A stretch of 64,000 bases of DNA, from NCBI GenBank assembly GCA_015075635.1, contig JABTUA010000002.1, positions 1,302,001-1,366,000 on the forward strand. The letters are read 5' to 3'. The position numbers were made by a program, and so were the translations under genes. Positions 42,628 through 52,689 of this stretch are shown piece after piece. Below the pieces are notes generated by a model. That model did no database searches and was not told the DNA's origin. It was given only the letters and a program-made list of their open reading frames with translations. The number at the start of each line of letters is the position of its first letter. The first letter of the stretch is position 1. Origin of the DNA: Polyangiaceae bacterium. GTDB taxonomy: Bacteria; Myxococcota_A; Polyangia; Polyangiales; Polyangiaceae.

Positions 42628-45600
42628 ATGACCGACGACGACGGGAAACCCGAACAGGCGACCGAGCCTGCCCCGGAGGACGCGCAAGAGCCCGCGACGG
42701 AGGCGGCGGCCGAACCCGCGACGGAGGCGGCGGCCGAGCCGGCGCCCGCGCCCAAGCCGGTGCCCGAGCCGGGCCCGCCCCCCGGCGAGCCCGACGAGAC
42801 CGCCGCCCCACCGGGCAACAAGCCGAACTGGGTGCGCGGCGCGATCATCGCGGTCATCGGCGCCGCCGGACCCTTCGCGCTGATGGCGAGCACCAAGCGC
42901 TGGTCGTTCAGCGTGCCGGTCGCCGTGATCGGCGGCCTGATCGCGTTCTTCGGCATCGCCGACATGCTCGGGACCTTCGGCGATCCGGAGAAGAAGGTCA
43001 GCGTCCGGCCCGACGGCGCGAAGCTGCGCCCGGCGGTGCTCGAGCTGGTCACCAGCGTGGCCGCGTGGTTCGTGTCGCTGCGCCTCGCCGTCGCCGGCGG
43101 CCTGCCGCTGCCGATCCTGAGCGCCGCAGTGCTCGTCACCGGCACCTTCCTCTGGATGGTCGCCGCGACCTTCCGCGCCGCGCAGGCCATGGGCGCGGTC
43201 ACGACCGACGAGACCGGCGCGGAGCGCCCGCTCCTTCGGCGCCACGGCTTCTGGCTCGTGGTGCTGACCACGCTGCTCTACCTGCCGCTGCTGGGCAGCT
43301 ATTCGCTGTCCGATCCCTGGGAGACGCACTACGGCGAGGTCGCCCGCGAGATGCTCGTGCGCGACGACTGGATCAGCCTGTGGTGGGCGCAGGACGGCTG
43401 GTTCTGGTCGAAGCCGATCCTCGATTTCTGGATGCAGGGCGTCTTCTTCTCCGCCCTCGGGGTCCGCTACATGCCCGACCAAATGTTGGCGGGCGTGGCT
43501 CAGGGCCGCCTCCCGCAGCCCGAGTGGGCGGCGCGCATCGGCGTGTTCCTCCTGACCGTGCTGGCGGTCTACTTCCTGTACAAAGGCGTGGCCAAGGCCT
43601 GCGGGCGCCGCGCGGGCTTCATCGGCGGGGTGATCCTGACCAGCATGCCGTACTGGTTCCTGATCGCGCACCAGTCGATGACGGACATGCTGTACGTCGC
43701 GCCGCTGACCGCCGCGATGGGCCTCGCGCTGCTGGCGTTCCACACCGATCCCGAGGAAGAAGCGCGGGTCTACGAGCTCGCGCTCGGCTCGCGCAAGCTG
43801 CGGTTTTCGCTCTGGCACCTGGTGTTCGGCGCGGTCGTGCTCCTGGTCTTGCCGCAGGTGCTCTACCTCCTGACGCGCAACCTCACGCTGCACTTGGAGG
43901 GCTCGCGAGGCTTCCGCTGGCACCTCGATCAGTTCTTCTCCGGCTCGGGCGGCGGGAACTGTGGGCTGCCGGGCAACGAGCCCTGCAAGAACCAGCTGCC
44001 CGTCAACAAGGCGTTCCAGCCCTGGCACGGCGCGCTGCTCTGGTCGGCGGTCGCCGCCGTCGTGCTCTGGCTGAACCGCGGGGAGCGGCGGCTCTCGCGC
44101 CTGTACTTCTTGGCTGCTTGGGTGTTCGTGGCACTGGCCGCGATGGGCAAGGGCGCGCCGGGCTTGGTGCTCCCGATCTTCATCATCGGCGCCTACGTCG
44201 CCGCGACTCGGCGCTGGCGCGATCTGACCCGGGTCGAGGCGCTCAGCCTGGTGCTCTTGGTCGCGTGCATCGCGCTCCCTTGGTACGTGCAGATGTACAT
44301 GCGGCACGGCCAGCCGTTCACCGATCGGCTGCTGTTCCACGACATGTACAAGCGCGCGTTCGTGCACGTCCACGACACCAACATCGGCGACGACACCAGC
44401 TTCCGCTACTACATCTGGCAGCTCGGCTACGGGCTCTTCCCGTGGACGGGCCTGGCGGTGGCGGGCCTGGGCTGGTGGCTGCGCCGCCCGAACGACCGCG
44501 AGGACCCCCGCGGCGACGCCGGCGCCTTCCTGGCGCTGTGGTTCATCAGCGCGTTCGGCATGTTCACCATCACGCTGACCAAGTTCCACCACTACGTGTT
44601 TCCGGTGGTTCCCCCCACGGCGATGCTGGTGGGCCTGCTGGTCGATCGGGCGCTCGCCGGGGCCGAGCTGCCCCGCGGGCGCGCGCTCGCGACCTACCTG
44701 GCAGGGATCACCGCCAGCGTGACGCTCGCCGTGTACGGCGCGATGCGCTTCTTCCCGGGAGCCATCTCGGGACGCCTGGCCGGGGACAAGCCGCCGGCAC
44801 CGGTGAAGTGGCTGGGGTGGCTCTGCCTCGCGCTCTCGCTGGGCATTGCGTATTGGGTGATTCGGCGCGTCCGGGCCGAGAAGGTTGTGACAGCTGCCAG
44901 CGGCGGCGAGCACGCCCCGGGCGAGGTCTTCGCGCTCTCCGCGGGCGCGGAGCCCGCTGCCGGCAGCGCCGCCACCGCGACCGCCGGCGCCATCGACGCG
45001 AAGAGCTACGACGGGATCGTGATCGCCGCCATGGCCGTGGCGTCGGCCTTCGTGCTGGTGATCGCCGGGCGCGACATGTTCTACACGCTCCCGGGGGACA
45101 TCGAGGGCCAGGCGCGGCTCATGCACCTGTTCACCTACAACTACCGCCGCCCGTGGCCGACCTCCCTCGACTTCAAGGCCATCCTCGCCGCGTTCACCTT
45201 CGTGCCGGCGGTGCTTTGCCTGCTCTTCGCCGTGCCGCGCCTGCGCGCTCACGCCGCGGTCGGTATGGTGACGCTGAGCGTGCTCTGGGCCGCCTGGGGG
45301 GTGAACGTCTACCTGTACAAGGCTGCGCCCCACTGGGGTCAGCGAGAGACGATCCTGGCGTACTACAAGGACAGGAAGAGCCCCGACGAGCTCCTGATCT
45401 CCTACCAGATGAACTGGAAGGGCGAGAACTTCTACACCGGTAACAAGACGCCGGCTTTCGTCGCCTCCGGGCAGAAGTTCAAGGACTTCATCGAGGAGCA
45501 GAAGAAGAAGGGCGTCACCACGCTCTACTTCACTACCGAGCACGGCCGCGCGCAGTCGCTGAAGAGCGAGATCGGCCAGCACGTGAGCTTCGACGGCATC

Positions 45601-45651
45601 ACCGACGAGAGGCTCAACAACAAGTTCTTCATCGCGCGCGTGCGCTTCTGA
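42628..45651 (+). CDS. GT39/ArnT-like integral membrane glycosyltransferase
   Basis: The 1007-residue protein starts with a Pro/Glu/Ala-rich cytoplasmic tail of about 65 residues, then more than ten membrane helices. Between the first long loops is DPWETHYGEVAREMLVRDDW, close to the conserved acidic loop motif of the PMT/ArnT superfamily (D/E-x-x-Y-x-x-x-A-x-E-M), where the acidic residue acts in catalysis. Such enzymes move a sugar from a polyprenyl-phosphate donor onto lipid or protein on the outer face of the inner membrane. A Gly/Ala-rich insertion near residues 760-790 and a soluble C-terminal domain of about 110 residues make it longer than usual family members. Confidence 0.87.
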   Translation: MTDDDGKPEQATEPAPEDAQEPATEAAAEPATEAAAEPAPAPKPVPEPGPPPGEPDETAAPPGNKPNWVRGAIIAVIGAAGPFALMASTKRWSFSVPVAVIGGLIAFFGIADMLGTFGDPEKKVSVRPDGAKLRPAVLELVTSVAAWFVSLRLAVAGGLPLPILSAAVLVTGTFLWMVAATFRAAQAMGAVTTDETGAERPLLRRHGFWLVVLTTLLYLPLLGSYSLSDPWETHYGEVAREMLVRDDWISLWWAQDGWFWSKPILDFWMQGVFFSALGVRYMPDQMLAGVAQGRLPQPEWAARIGVFLLTVLAVYFLYKGVAKACGRRAGFIGGVILTSMPYWFLIAHQSMTDMLYVAPLTAAMGLALLAFHTDPEEEARVYELALGSRKLRFSLWHLVFGAVVLLVLPQVLYLLTRNLTLHLEGSRGFRWHLDQFFSGSGGGNCGLPGNEPCKNQLPVNKAFQPWHGALLWSAVAAVVLWLNRGERRLSRLYFLAAWVFVALAAMGKGAPGLVLPIFIIGAYVAATRRWRDLTRVEALSLVLLVACIALPWYVQMYMRHGQPFTDRLLFHDMYKRAFVHVHDTNIGDDTSFRYYIWQLGYGLFPWTGLAVAGLGWWLRRPNDREDPRGDAGAFLALWFISAFGMFTITLTKFHHYVFPVVPPTAMLVGLLVDRALAGAELPRGRALATYLAGITASVTLAVYGAMRFFPGAISGRLAGDKPPAPVKWLGWLCLALSLGIAYWVIRRVRAEKVVTAASGGEHAPGEVFALSAGAEPAAGSAATATAGAIDAKSYDGIVIAAMAVASAFVLVIAGRDMFYTLPGDIEGQARLMHLFTYNYRRPWPTSLDFKAILAAFTFVPAVLCLLFAVPRLRAHAAVGMVTLSVLWAAWGVNVYLYKAAPHWGQRETILAYYKDRKSPDELLISYQMNWKGENFYTGNKTPAFVASGQKFKDFIEEQKKKGVTTLYFTTEHGRAQSLKSEIGQHVSFDGITDERLNNKFFIARVRF

Positions 45652-45689
45652 GCGCCGTGATATGCTCGCCCTTTGGCACGGGGCGGTCG

Positions 45690-46163
45690 ATGCACGACTA
45701 CTACCAGCTGCTCGGGGTCTCCCCTCTCGCCTCCAAGAAGGAGATCGCCCGGGCCTACCGGCGGCGCGCGGTGTCGCGCCACCGGAGCGAGCTGCTCCAG
45801 CTGAAGGACGAGCTCGAGCTGATGCAGGAGGCCTTCGAGACGCTCTCGGATCCCGACAGGCGGCGTGACTACGACCTCCAGCGCGAGCTCGCGCTCTCGC
45901 CGGCGGACCGCGAGGAGGAGGCCAGGATCCGCCGCGAGGGGCGGCTGCGGGCGAAGTACGCTCGAGAGATCGGTCGCACTGCGCAGAAGCTCGGGGAGCA
46001 GTCGGTGGCCGCTCACGCCGGCATGATGCAGGCCATCGGCGACGAGCACGACCGGCGCGAGGCGCGCGAGACACGACTGCGGCGCATGCGAGACGTCCTA
46101 CGCATGGCGCTTCTGGTGCTGGTCTTGCTCGCCACAGCCGCCTGGTTCCTGCTGTCGCGCTGA
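45690..46163 (+). CDS. J-domain-like protein lacking HPD, tail-anchored
   Basis: From ATG 45690 (MHDYYQLLGVSP) the first 65 residues follow the DnaJ fold: DYYQLLGV, KEIARAYRRRAV (helix II), and FETLSDPDRRRDYD (helix III and after). The obligatory HPD tripeptide between helices II and III is His31-Arg32-Ser33, so stimulation of a DnaK ATPase is unlikely by the usual route. A charged helical region follows and residues about 138-155 form a C-terminal membrane anchor ending just before the stop. Length is 157 residues. TATGCT lies 24 bases before the ATG. Role unknown; it may act as a scaffold. Confidence 0.8.
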   Translation: MHDYYQLLGVSPLASKKEIARAYRRRAVSRHRSELLQLKDELELMQEAFETLSDPDRRRDYDLQRELALSPADREEEARIRREGRLRAKYAREIGRTAQKLGEQSVAAHAGMMQAIGDEHDRREARETRLRRMRDVLRMALLVLVLLATAAWFLLSR

Positions 46164-46165
46164 CC

Positions 46166-46171
46166 TATGCT
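46166..46171 (+). promoter_or_regulatory. Putative -10 hexamer (TATGCT), leaderless spacing
   Basis: TATGCT, starting 3 bases after the previous stop codon, lies 6 bases before the GTG at 46178. Confidence 0.4.
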
Positions 46172-46177
46172 GCCGCG

Positions 46178-47146
46178 GTGCGCGTCCGCATCACCAAGTG
46201 CCACGCCTGCGGAGGCATGAAGCAGCTGCCGTCGCCGACGGCCTACGTGTACTGCGATTTCTGCGGGGCGCTCGCCGACTGGGACTTCGCCTGCGCGTGC
46301 AGCGCCGGCAACGCGCTCCCGGGGCCTGCCTACGAGGCGCTGGCGCGCCAGATGGCCCCGGCGATGAACCAGGCAAAGCTGTATCGCGACACCGCTTCGT
46401 TGAAGGGCCTCTACACCCAGCTCTTCGCCCGGCACATCGAGCTCTGCCCGTCGTCGTATTCGCCGCGCATCCGGAGCCCCGACTACCGCGCGCGTTACCT
46501 CGACTACTACTCGGACATGATGATCGTGCGCGATCTCGACCCGCGCGTCGCCGAGCTCTCTCAGCTCTTGAACCTGCGCATCGCCGAGCTGCGCCATGCC
46601 CACTTCCTCGGCTCCGGCGGGATGGCGTTCAGCTTCTTCGGCATGGTCATCGCGTCGCAGCCGATGAGCACGCAGTTCCCTGACGCGCAGTTCTGGGCGG
46701 TGTACCAGACCTTTCGCGAGCAGTACCGCGCCCACATGTCGGGCATGTGGCAGGCCGGCGTGATCGCGAAATACCCCGACCCGGCGACGCCGGAGCTGCT
46801 CGAGCGCATCGGTGTCTCGGCCTTCGTGCAGGGCTGGCTGTCGTGGATCTCCCCGGCGATGCAGCAGCACCTGATCGACGACGCCAAGCTGCGGGACTCG
46901 TACATGGAGATCTCGCCACCGGCGCTGCTGCTCCGGCGCTGCGGGCGCTGCGGCACGCGGGTGGACGCGGTCACCGGCGCCTGGTGCGTGGTCTGCTTCA
47001 GCTGCGGCGAGAAGCTGGACGTGAAGCAGGCGGAGATCACCTGCCCGGGCTGCGGGGCGCCGTCGTCCCTGGTCGAAGGGGCCCAGAGCCACGTCTGCCC
47101 GTATTGCGGCGTGCGCGCGGAGCGAGTGCGTGGGGCGCTCGGCTGA
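46178..47146 (+). CDS. Multi-zinc-ribbon protein, unknown
   Basis: The 322-residue protein has an N-terminal zinc ribbon (Cys8-x2-Cys11, Cys26-x2-Cys29), a central helical domain of about 200 residues (RYLDYYSDMMIVRDLDPRV, AFSFFGMVIASQPMSTQFPD) with no membrane segment, and a C-terminal cluster of CxxC pairs (CGRC, CVVCFSC, CPGC, CPYC) typical of double zinc ribbons. The design resembles the zinc-ribbon paralogues at 20.7-23.4 kb in having ribbons joined to helices. It follows the J-like gene closely. Binding to nucleic acid or protein is possible. No named family was recognised. Confidence 0.75.
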   Translation: MRVRITKCHACGGMKQLPSPTAYVYCDFCGALADWDFACACSAGNALPGPAYEALARQMAPAMNQAKLYRDTASLKGLYTQLFARHIELCPSSYSPRIRSPDYRARYLDYYSDMMIVRDLDPRVAELSQLLNLRIAELRHAHFLGSGGMAFSFFGMVIASQPMSTQFPDAQFWAVYQTFREQYRAHMSGMWQAGVIAKYPDPATPELLERIGVSAFVQGWLSWISPAMQQHLIDDAKLRDSYMEISPPALLLRRCGRCGTRVDAVTGAWCVVCFSCGEKLDVKQAEITCPGCGAPSSLVEGAQSHVCPYCGVRAERVRGALG

Positions 47147-47203
47147 GCCGGGCCGCGCAAACCTTTCGGGGCCGCGAGTCTCGTCCGCGAGCGCGCCCGG
47201 CGG

Positions 47204-47209
47204 TAAGCT
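47204..47209 (+). promoter_or_regulatory. Putative -10 hexamer (TAAGCT), leaderless spacing
   Basis: TAAGCT is 6 bases before the ATG at 47216. The same hexamer is found before dnaK (30637-30642). Confidence 0.45.
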
Positions 47210-47215
47210 CGGGCG

Positions 47216-47785
47216 ATGCCCGAACGTTTTCCGATGGAGGCTGCCCTTCGCGACGGCTCGCGCGTCCTGCTCCGCCCTCTGCAGCGTGAGGACACGAGCT
47301 CGCTCTACGAGTTCTTCCAGCACATCCCCTACGAGTCCCGGCGCTTCGCCTGGGACGACGTCGGCGATCGCGACCTGATCCAGAGCTGGGGCGAGAACAT
47401 CGACTACGACAAGGTGTTCCCGCTGCTGGCGCTGGACGGGAAACGCATCGCGGCAGAGGCGACGCTGCACCGGCGAAAGGGCGGCCCGCTGCGCTTGGTC
47501 GGGCGAGTGAAGTGGATGGTCGATCCAGAGTATCGCGGTCGCGGACTCGGGCGGGTGCTGGTGCAGGAGTTCGTGCGCATCGCCGCCAACCGCGGTCTCA
47601 GGCACCTGGTCTGCATGTTGATCGCCGATCTGGAGCGCGACGCAGTGCAGACGCTCGAGGAGCTCGGGTTCACCGGCCACGTGATCCCGGGCTACGGCAC
47701 GGACCCGGACGGCGGCCAGCACGACATGGTGATGATGGTGCTGAAGGTCCCTGACGCGCCGGTCTCGTCGCGCCGCCCGCAGTAG
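47216..47785 (+). CDS. GNAT family N-acetyltransferase
   Basis: The 189-residue protein has the GNAT fold: N-terminal RDGSRVLLRPLQREDTSSLYEFF, and the acetyl-CoA-binding motif A, VDPEYRGRGLGRVLVQEFVRIA (R-x-x-G-x-G/A with the preceding beta-bulge). The C-terminal part ends VMMVLKV with a short polar tail. It resembles members that act on small amines or protein N-termini, but the substrate cannot be told. It converges on the next gene 8 bp away. Confidence 0.87.
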   Translation: MPERFPMEAALRDGSRVLLRPLQREDTSSLYEFFQHIPYESRRFAWDDVGDRDLIQSWGENIDYDKVFPLLALDGKRIAAEATLHRRKGGPLRLVGRVKWMVDPEYRGRGLGRVLVQEFVRIAANRGLRHLVCMLIADLERDAVQTLEELGFTGHVIPGYGTDPDGGQHDMVMMVLKVPDAPVSSRRPQ

Positions 47786-47793
47786 CGCCGGGC

Positions 47794-48414
47794 TCAGTCC
47801 GTGGTGAGCTGGATCTCGCCGCCGAAGCGCAAGCTCCCGCGATCGTCCGCGCCCAGCTGCCAGTGATATCCGGCGCGGGCGTTGGCCAGGAAGCGCACGC
47901 CCTCCAGGTCGAAGCCGAGCTTCAGATCCGCTTCGGGCGCGAAGAACCCGTACCCCGTCGTTTGATCGACGCGATCGACCAGCACCACGTCGAAGCCTCC
48001 CCCCAGCGTGCTGAAGAAGGCGTCCGACTGGATGCCCAGGAACAGGATCAAGGGGAGGCTGGCGCCCCAGGCTTCGCCGTTCGCGCGCCAGCCCTCGAGC
48101 CCGGTCAACATGCCGCCGATGAAGCCGCGCCGGCGGTGCTGGATGTCGTACGCCCCCGCGTCGATGCGGGCCCAGTAGCCTTGCTCCACACCCTCGACGA
48201 AGGCTGCGCCGAAGCCCACGCCTAGCGCGACGCCCTGGTGCCAGCGCCTCCGCTCGGGGCGGGGCCAGCTCGGCGGCGGCGGTGGCGGCTGGCCGTCCGT
48301 CGCGATGACCAGGGGGGCGGCCCTCCCGAGCTCGGGCTCGCGGTCGATCACCGGCGGGGTGGCCGCGGCGTTCGACGCCACGAGCAGTCCGAACGCGGTG
48401 AGTCGTGAACGCAT
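47794..48414 (-). CDS. Small exported beta-rich protein, unknown
   Basis: The 206-residue precursor has a signal peptide (MRSRLTAFGLLVASNAAA), a Pro-rich segment (PPPPPPSWPRPERRR), then Gly/aromatic-rich sequence with alternating residues (GVALGVGFGAAFVEGVEQGYWARI, FFSTLGGGFDVVLVDRVDQTTGYGFF, FLANARAGYHWQLGADDRGSLRFGGEIQL) that could form an outer-membrane barrel of about eight strands. No family is recognised. It lies 7 bp downstream of the sigma-54 activator stop and may be co-transcribed with it. Confidence 0.6.
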   Translation of the reverse strand: MRSRLTAFGLLVASNAAATPPVIDREPELGRAAPLVIATDGQPPPPPPSWPRPERRRWHQGVALGVGFGAAFVEGVEQGYWARIDAGAYDIQHRRRGFIGGMLTGLEGWRANGEAWGASLPLILFLGIQSDAFFSTLGGGFDVVLVDRVDQTTGYGFFAPEADLKLGFDLEGVRFLANARAGYHWQLGADDRGSLRFGGEIQLTTD

Positions 48415-48421
48415 CTGGCAG

Positions 48422-49965
48422 CTACTTCTTGAGCGCGCGCCCGACCGTGTTGCGCCCCACCGCCAGGCGCTTGGCGGCTTCGGTCTTGTTGCCCCCGCAG
48501 GTGTCCACCGTCGCCTGGATGTAGCGCTGCATCGCAGCGTCCAGCGTGAGGCCCGCCGGAATGCTCACGCCGCCGTCGCGCGCACCAAGGGCCGCCGCCG
48601 CGACCTCTGCGCCGCGCCGCGACTGCGGCCAGAGCTCGTCCGCGATGCGCCCGTCCGGCGACAGCACCACCGCGCTCTCCACCCAGTGCTCCAGCTCGCG
48701 CACGTTGCCGGCCCAGCGGTGGCCGCGCAGCACGGCCAGCGCGTCGGGCTCCAGCACCGGCACCGGCCGGCCGTAGCGGTCGGCGTACATCTCCGCGAAG
48801 TGCCGCGCCAGGATCTCGATCTCGTCGGGGCCGCGCTCGCGCAGCGGCGGCACGTCGATCACCACCACGCGCATGCGGAAGTAGAGATCCTCGCGGAACT
48901 TGCCCTCGGCGACCAGCTTCTCCAGATCGCGGTGCGTCGCGCACACCACGCGCACGTCCGCGCGCAACGTCTCGCGGCCACCCACGCGCTCGTAGCTGCG
49001 CTCCTGCAAGAAGCGCAGGAGCTTGCCCTGCATCTCCGGGGGCAGCTCGCCGATCTCGTCCAGGAAGAGCGTGCCCTCGTGGGCCATCTCGACCTTGCCG
49101 CGCACGCGCCGCTCGGCTCCGGTGAAGGCGCCTCGCTCGTGGCCGAAGAGCTCGCTCTCCACCAGCTGCGCCGGCAGCGTGGTGCAGTCCACGGTCACGA
49201 ACGGCCCGCCCTGGCGCGGCGAGTTCACGTGGATGGCGCGAGCGAATAGGCCCTTGCCGGTGCCCGTCTCGCCACGCAGGAGCACGGTGGCGTCGGTCTG
49301 CGCCGCCAGGCCCACGCGCTGGTAGACCTTCCGCATCGCGGCGCTCCGGCCCACGATGCGGTTGAAGGGGCCGCGGAGCATCAGGCCGGGCCCCGACTCG
49401 TCCGGCGCCCGCAGTGTCGTGAGCGAGAGCGCTCGCGCCAGCTGCTGCGCCAGCGCCTCCAGGTAGCGCTCGTCCTCCGCATCGAACGGACCGTCCTGGC
49501 GGTTCAACAGCTGGATCACCCCGCGCACCGGCGCGCGGCCGTGCTCGCGGATGGCGGCCACCAGCATGCTCTGGGTGTGGTAGCCAGTCGCGCGATCGGC
49601 GCTCGGGTCGAAGCGCGGATCGCTCGCGGCCTCGTCCACGCGCACCGTCTCACCCGTGCGGGCGACGTAGCCGGCCAGCCCCTGCCCCATCGGCTGCCGG
49701 AGCTCGGGCACCTCCGGCAGGAGCGCCACTCGGGTGACCAGATCTCCGCGTTCGGCGTCCACCAGCCAGATGCTGGCGCGATCGGCGCGCAGCGACTCGG
49801 CCATGCGCTCGCAGGCGGTCGCGAGCAGGGTGTCGAGATCCACCTCGCGGCCGAGCAGCGAAGCCAGGTCGATGAGCAGGGAGAGCCGGGACATGGACAG
49901 CGGGGTAGCCGCCAGCATAGCCGAGGCTGGGCGGCTCCCCGCGAAGCCGGTCAGCGGGTGCCCGA

Positions 49966-49969
<4 letters not shown>
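48422..49969 (-). CDS. GAF-domain sigma-54-dependent transcriptional activator
   Basis: The start at 49969 is supported by an ATGA overlap with the upstream MBL gene; ATGs at 49918 and 49894 are alternatives. The 515-residue protein has an N-terminal GAF domain (about 40-190), an AAA+ sigma-54 interaction domain (about 210-440) with Walker A GETGTGKG, the GAFTGA loop intact, Walker [12 protein letters not shown] and the [15 protein letters not shown] region, and a C-terminal Fis-type helix-turn-helix ([22 protein letters not shown]). The GAF domain would sense a small molecule. Coupling to the hydrolase suggests that molecule is its substrate or product. Confidence 0.92.
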
Positions 49970-50814
<845 letters not shown>

Positions 50815-50934
50815 CTCTTGCCTCCTGCCCGCCCCCCTTTGCGAAGGGCGTGCCGAGGAGAAACCCCGGAGAAACGCGGGGAGGTGCGCGGGGCCGCACC
50901 GGTTTGGTGCGCCAGCTCGGGGCGGTGCACCCGG

Positions 50935-51783
50935 CTAGTGCTTGGGCCCGTCGAGACCCACCCGTGCTTCGAGCGCCGCGAGCCGCGCCGCCAGCTCGGC
51001 GCGTTCCTGCTCGGCCCGCAACCGCTCCGCGCGTTCGCGTTCCTTCTCCGCGCGTTCGCGTTCCTTCTCCGCGCGTTCGCGTTCCTTCTCCGCGCGTTCG
51101 CGTTCCTTCTCCGCGCGTTCGCGCTCGGCGCTCTCCACCGCGGGGAGCCACTCCCGCTCGCCGCGGGCGTCGTCGCTGACGATCAAGTGCCGCTCGCGAG
51201 CGGTGAGGAAGGCGTCGAGCCCTTCGCAGTAGACCGGCCCGGGACCGGCGTACACCCGCTCGAACGCGCCCGTCTCGTCGAGCCGCCAGAGCTGAATCGG
51301 CACCGGCCCGCCCAGCGAGGCCGGACCTGCCAGGAGCGGATCGAAGACCACCAGCTCCGGCGTGCCGAGGGCCGCGTAGCGCTCGTGGACGTCTCGGTAG
51401 TCCTTGTGCGGGTGATTGGCGCTCACGATCTCGAAGCAGACGCTCGGCGCCTGGTGACCGGGCCGCCAAAGGCACAAGCTGCTGGCCTCGTCGATGCCCG
51501 GCGGCGGCGGATCGAGCACGCACACGTCGGGGTCGATGCCGACCCGAGGCGTCTCCTCCAGCCAGCGGACCGCCAGGTTGCGCGCGACTGCCACAGGGCG
51601 GTCGAGCCCGCGCGCCCACTCGGAGAGCACGGACTTGAGGCGCTCGGCGGCGCGATCGTGGGGGACGGACTCCGGCACTTTGCCCTCGGGGAGCACCCAC
51701 GCCTCCGACTGAGGTCGGACCGCGTACCGAAGCGCGACGAAGCTCGAGCTCACGCGACGGATCTTAGCCGGTGCGGGGTGCAT
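50935..51783 (-). CDS. Uma2 family (DUF820) endonuclease-like protein with coiled-coil tail
   Basis: The 282-residue product (ATG 51783; a GTG at 51753 is possible) has the Uma2 PD-(D/E)XK-type core: SVPHDRAAERLKSVL, GIDPDVCVLDPPP, SVCFEIVSANHPHKDY and RYAALGTPELVVFDPLL, with the expected Asp, Glu and Lys-like acidic/basic positions. The C-terminal 70 residues are charged helix with four exact copies of the heptad-like EKERERA and relatives, expected to form a long single helix or coiled coil. Uma2 proteins are abundant in cyanobacteria and myxobacteria, with no settled function. A 120-bp gap (50815-50934) before the MBL gene shows nothing else. Confidence 0.82.
   Translation of the reverse strand: MHPAPAKIRRVSSSFVALRYAVRPQSEAWVLPEGKVPESVPHDRAAERLKSVLSEWARGLDRPVAVARNLAVRWLEETPRVGIDPDVCVLDPPPPGIDEASSLCLWRPGHQAPSVCFEIVSANHPHKDYRDVHERYAALGTPELVVFDPLLAGPASLGGPVPIQLWRLDETGAFERVYAGPGPVYCEGLDAFLTARERHLIVSDDARGEREWLPAVESAERERAEKERERAEKERERAEKERERAEKERERAERLRAEQERAELAARLAALEARVGLDGPKH
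51030..51113. repeat. 21-bp tandem repeat in Uma2 gene (4 perfect copies)
   Basis: Unit CGCGTTCGCGTTCCTTCTCCG starts at 51030, 51051, 51072 and 51093, and a partial fifth begins at 51114. It encodes seven residues (EKERERA on the minus strand). Confidence 0.92.
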
Positions 51784-52036
51784 GCGCGAGGCATTGCACT
51801 CGCCATGCCGGCGCGGAGGGCCCGCACTTCTCGGGGAATCCCCCCGGGGGCGGCTGGCGAAACTCGCCTTCGCCGCTGGCGATCGCCAGCTGTCGCGAAG
51901 TCAGGAGATGCTCACGTCGGTGCGCTGACCGGGGCCGAGCACCGCGAATGAGCTCCCCGCCAGCGTAGACGTACCCGGCGAGCGCGACGCTGAGCGCTAC
52001 CCCTACCGCCGTGACTCCGACGTAGATGGCTCGCAA
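51764..52036 (-). CDS. Possible small one-TM protein
   Basis: This 90-residue frame from a TTG at 52036 has one hydrophobic segment (YVGVTAVGVALSVALAGYVYA) near its start and an Arg/His-rich tail. It fills most of the 309-bp gap between the Uma2 gene and the next gene and overlaps the Uma2 start by 20 bp. No ribosome binding site or promoter-like hexamer was found and no family is known, so it may not be a gene. Confidence 0.25.
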   Translation of the reverse strand: MRAIYVGVTAVGVALSVALAGYVYAGGELIRGARPRSAHRREHLLTSRQLAIASGEGEFRQPPPGGFPEKCGPSAPAWRVQCLAHAPRTG

Positions 52037-52092
52037 CCGGCGCAGGTTGTCGCTGGAGCGGAGACTACATCAATCCAGGTCGACCGTCGGCC

Positions 52093-52680
52093 TCAGCCCT
52101 TGCTCGTCGAGATCTCCGCCAACTCCTGCAACGTGGCGCGCAGTCGGCGCTCGCGGGCGCGAGCGATGCGGGAATACGCGACACGGATGGCTGCCACGCC
52201 GCTCAGCGCGAGGAGCGCCCAGACGGCGGGCCAGGTCACGCGGCTCGATCGCAGCAAAGCGGGGATCGCCATCGCGAGGGGAAAGCCCAGAATGTACACC
52301 CACGCGAAGCACATGCCGAGCAAGTGCTTGAACCGTTCGCTGACGCGGACGGTCGTGGTCCCCCCTCGCACGACCAGCGAGACGTTGACGTCGCGCTGAC
52401 TCGAAGAGGTCAAGAGCGACCAGTGACACGAGCGGCCCACCGCTAGAAACTGTCCCTGAGCGTCGAAGCGTCGTTGGAGAGCCTCGACGACCAGGTCGTG
52501 CTTCTCGGGCTCGAGCTCGAGTGGCAGCGTGCGCTCGAGCTGCACTCGCAGCGGAGCGCCGAGCAATACTGCCAGGGCTCCGCCGCCGGCTCTGTCCCGG
52601 TCGCCGAGGACCTCCTTCAGCTGCAGCTCCAGCTGAGCGATTCGCGCCAAGAGCCCTGCCGTCGGCTCGCGATAGGCCAT
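52093..52680 (-). CDS. Small membrane protein with N-terminal coiled coil
   Basis: The 195-residue product has an N-terminal helix (LLARIAQLELQLKEVLGDRD), a beta-rich middle section of about 85 residues, two adjacent membrane helices (about 122-142 and 149-166), and an Arg-rich cytoplasmic tail. TACCAC lies 6 bases before the ATG on the minus strand. No family is recognised. Nothing links it to the hydrolase remnant upstream except proximity. Confidence 0.6.
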   Translation of the reverse strand: MAYREPTAGLLARIAQLELQLKEVLGDRDRAGGGALAVLLGAPLRVQLERTLPLELEPEKHDLVVEALQRRFDAQGQFLAVGRSCHWSLLTSSSQRDVNVSLVVRGGTTTVRVSERFKHLLGMCFAWVYILGFPLAMAIPALLRSSRVTWPAVWALLALSGVAAIRVAYSRIARARERRLRATLQELAEISTSKG

Positions 52681-52689
52681 CTACCCGTG

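Noticed and set aside
45674-45680. TGGCACG resembling a sigma-54 promoter -24 box
   Set aside because: The following bases are GGGCGGTC and not N4-TTGC, so the -12 element is absent.
41683-46074. 1463-codon open frame on the minus strand
   Set aside because: It lies opposite clear FHA, prmA, GT39 and J-like genes; its translation is His/Arg/Gly-rich without motifs, as expected for a shadow in 70% GC DNA.
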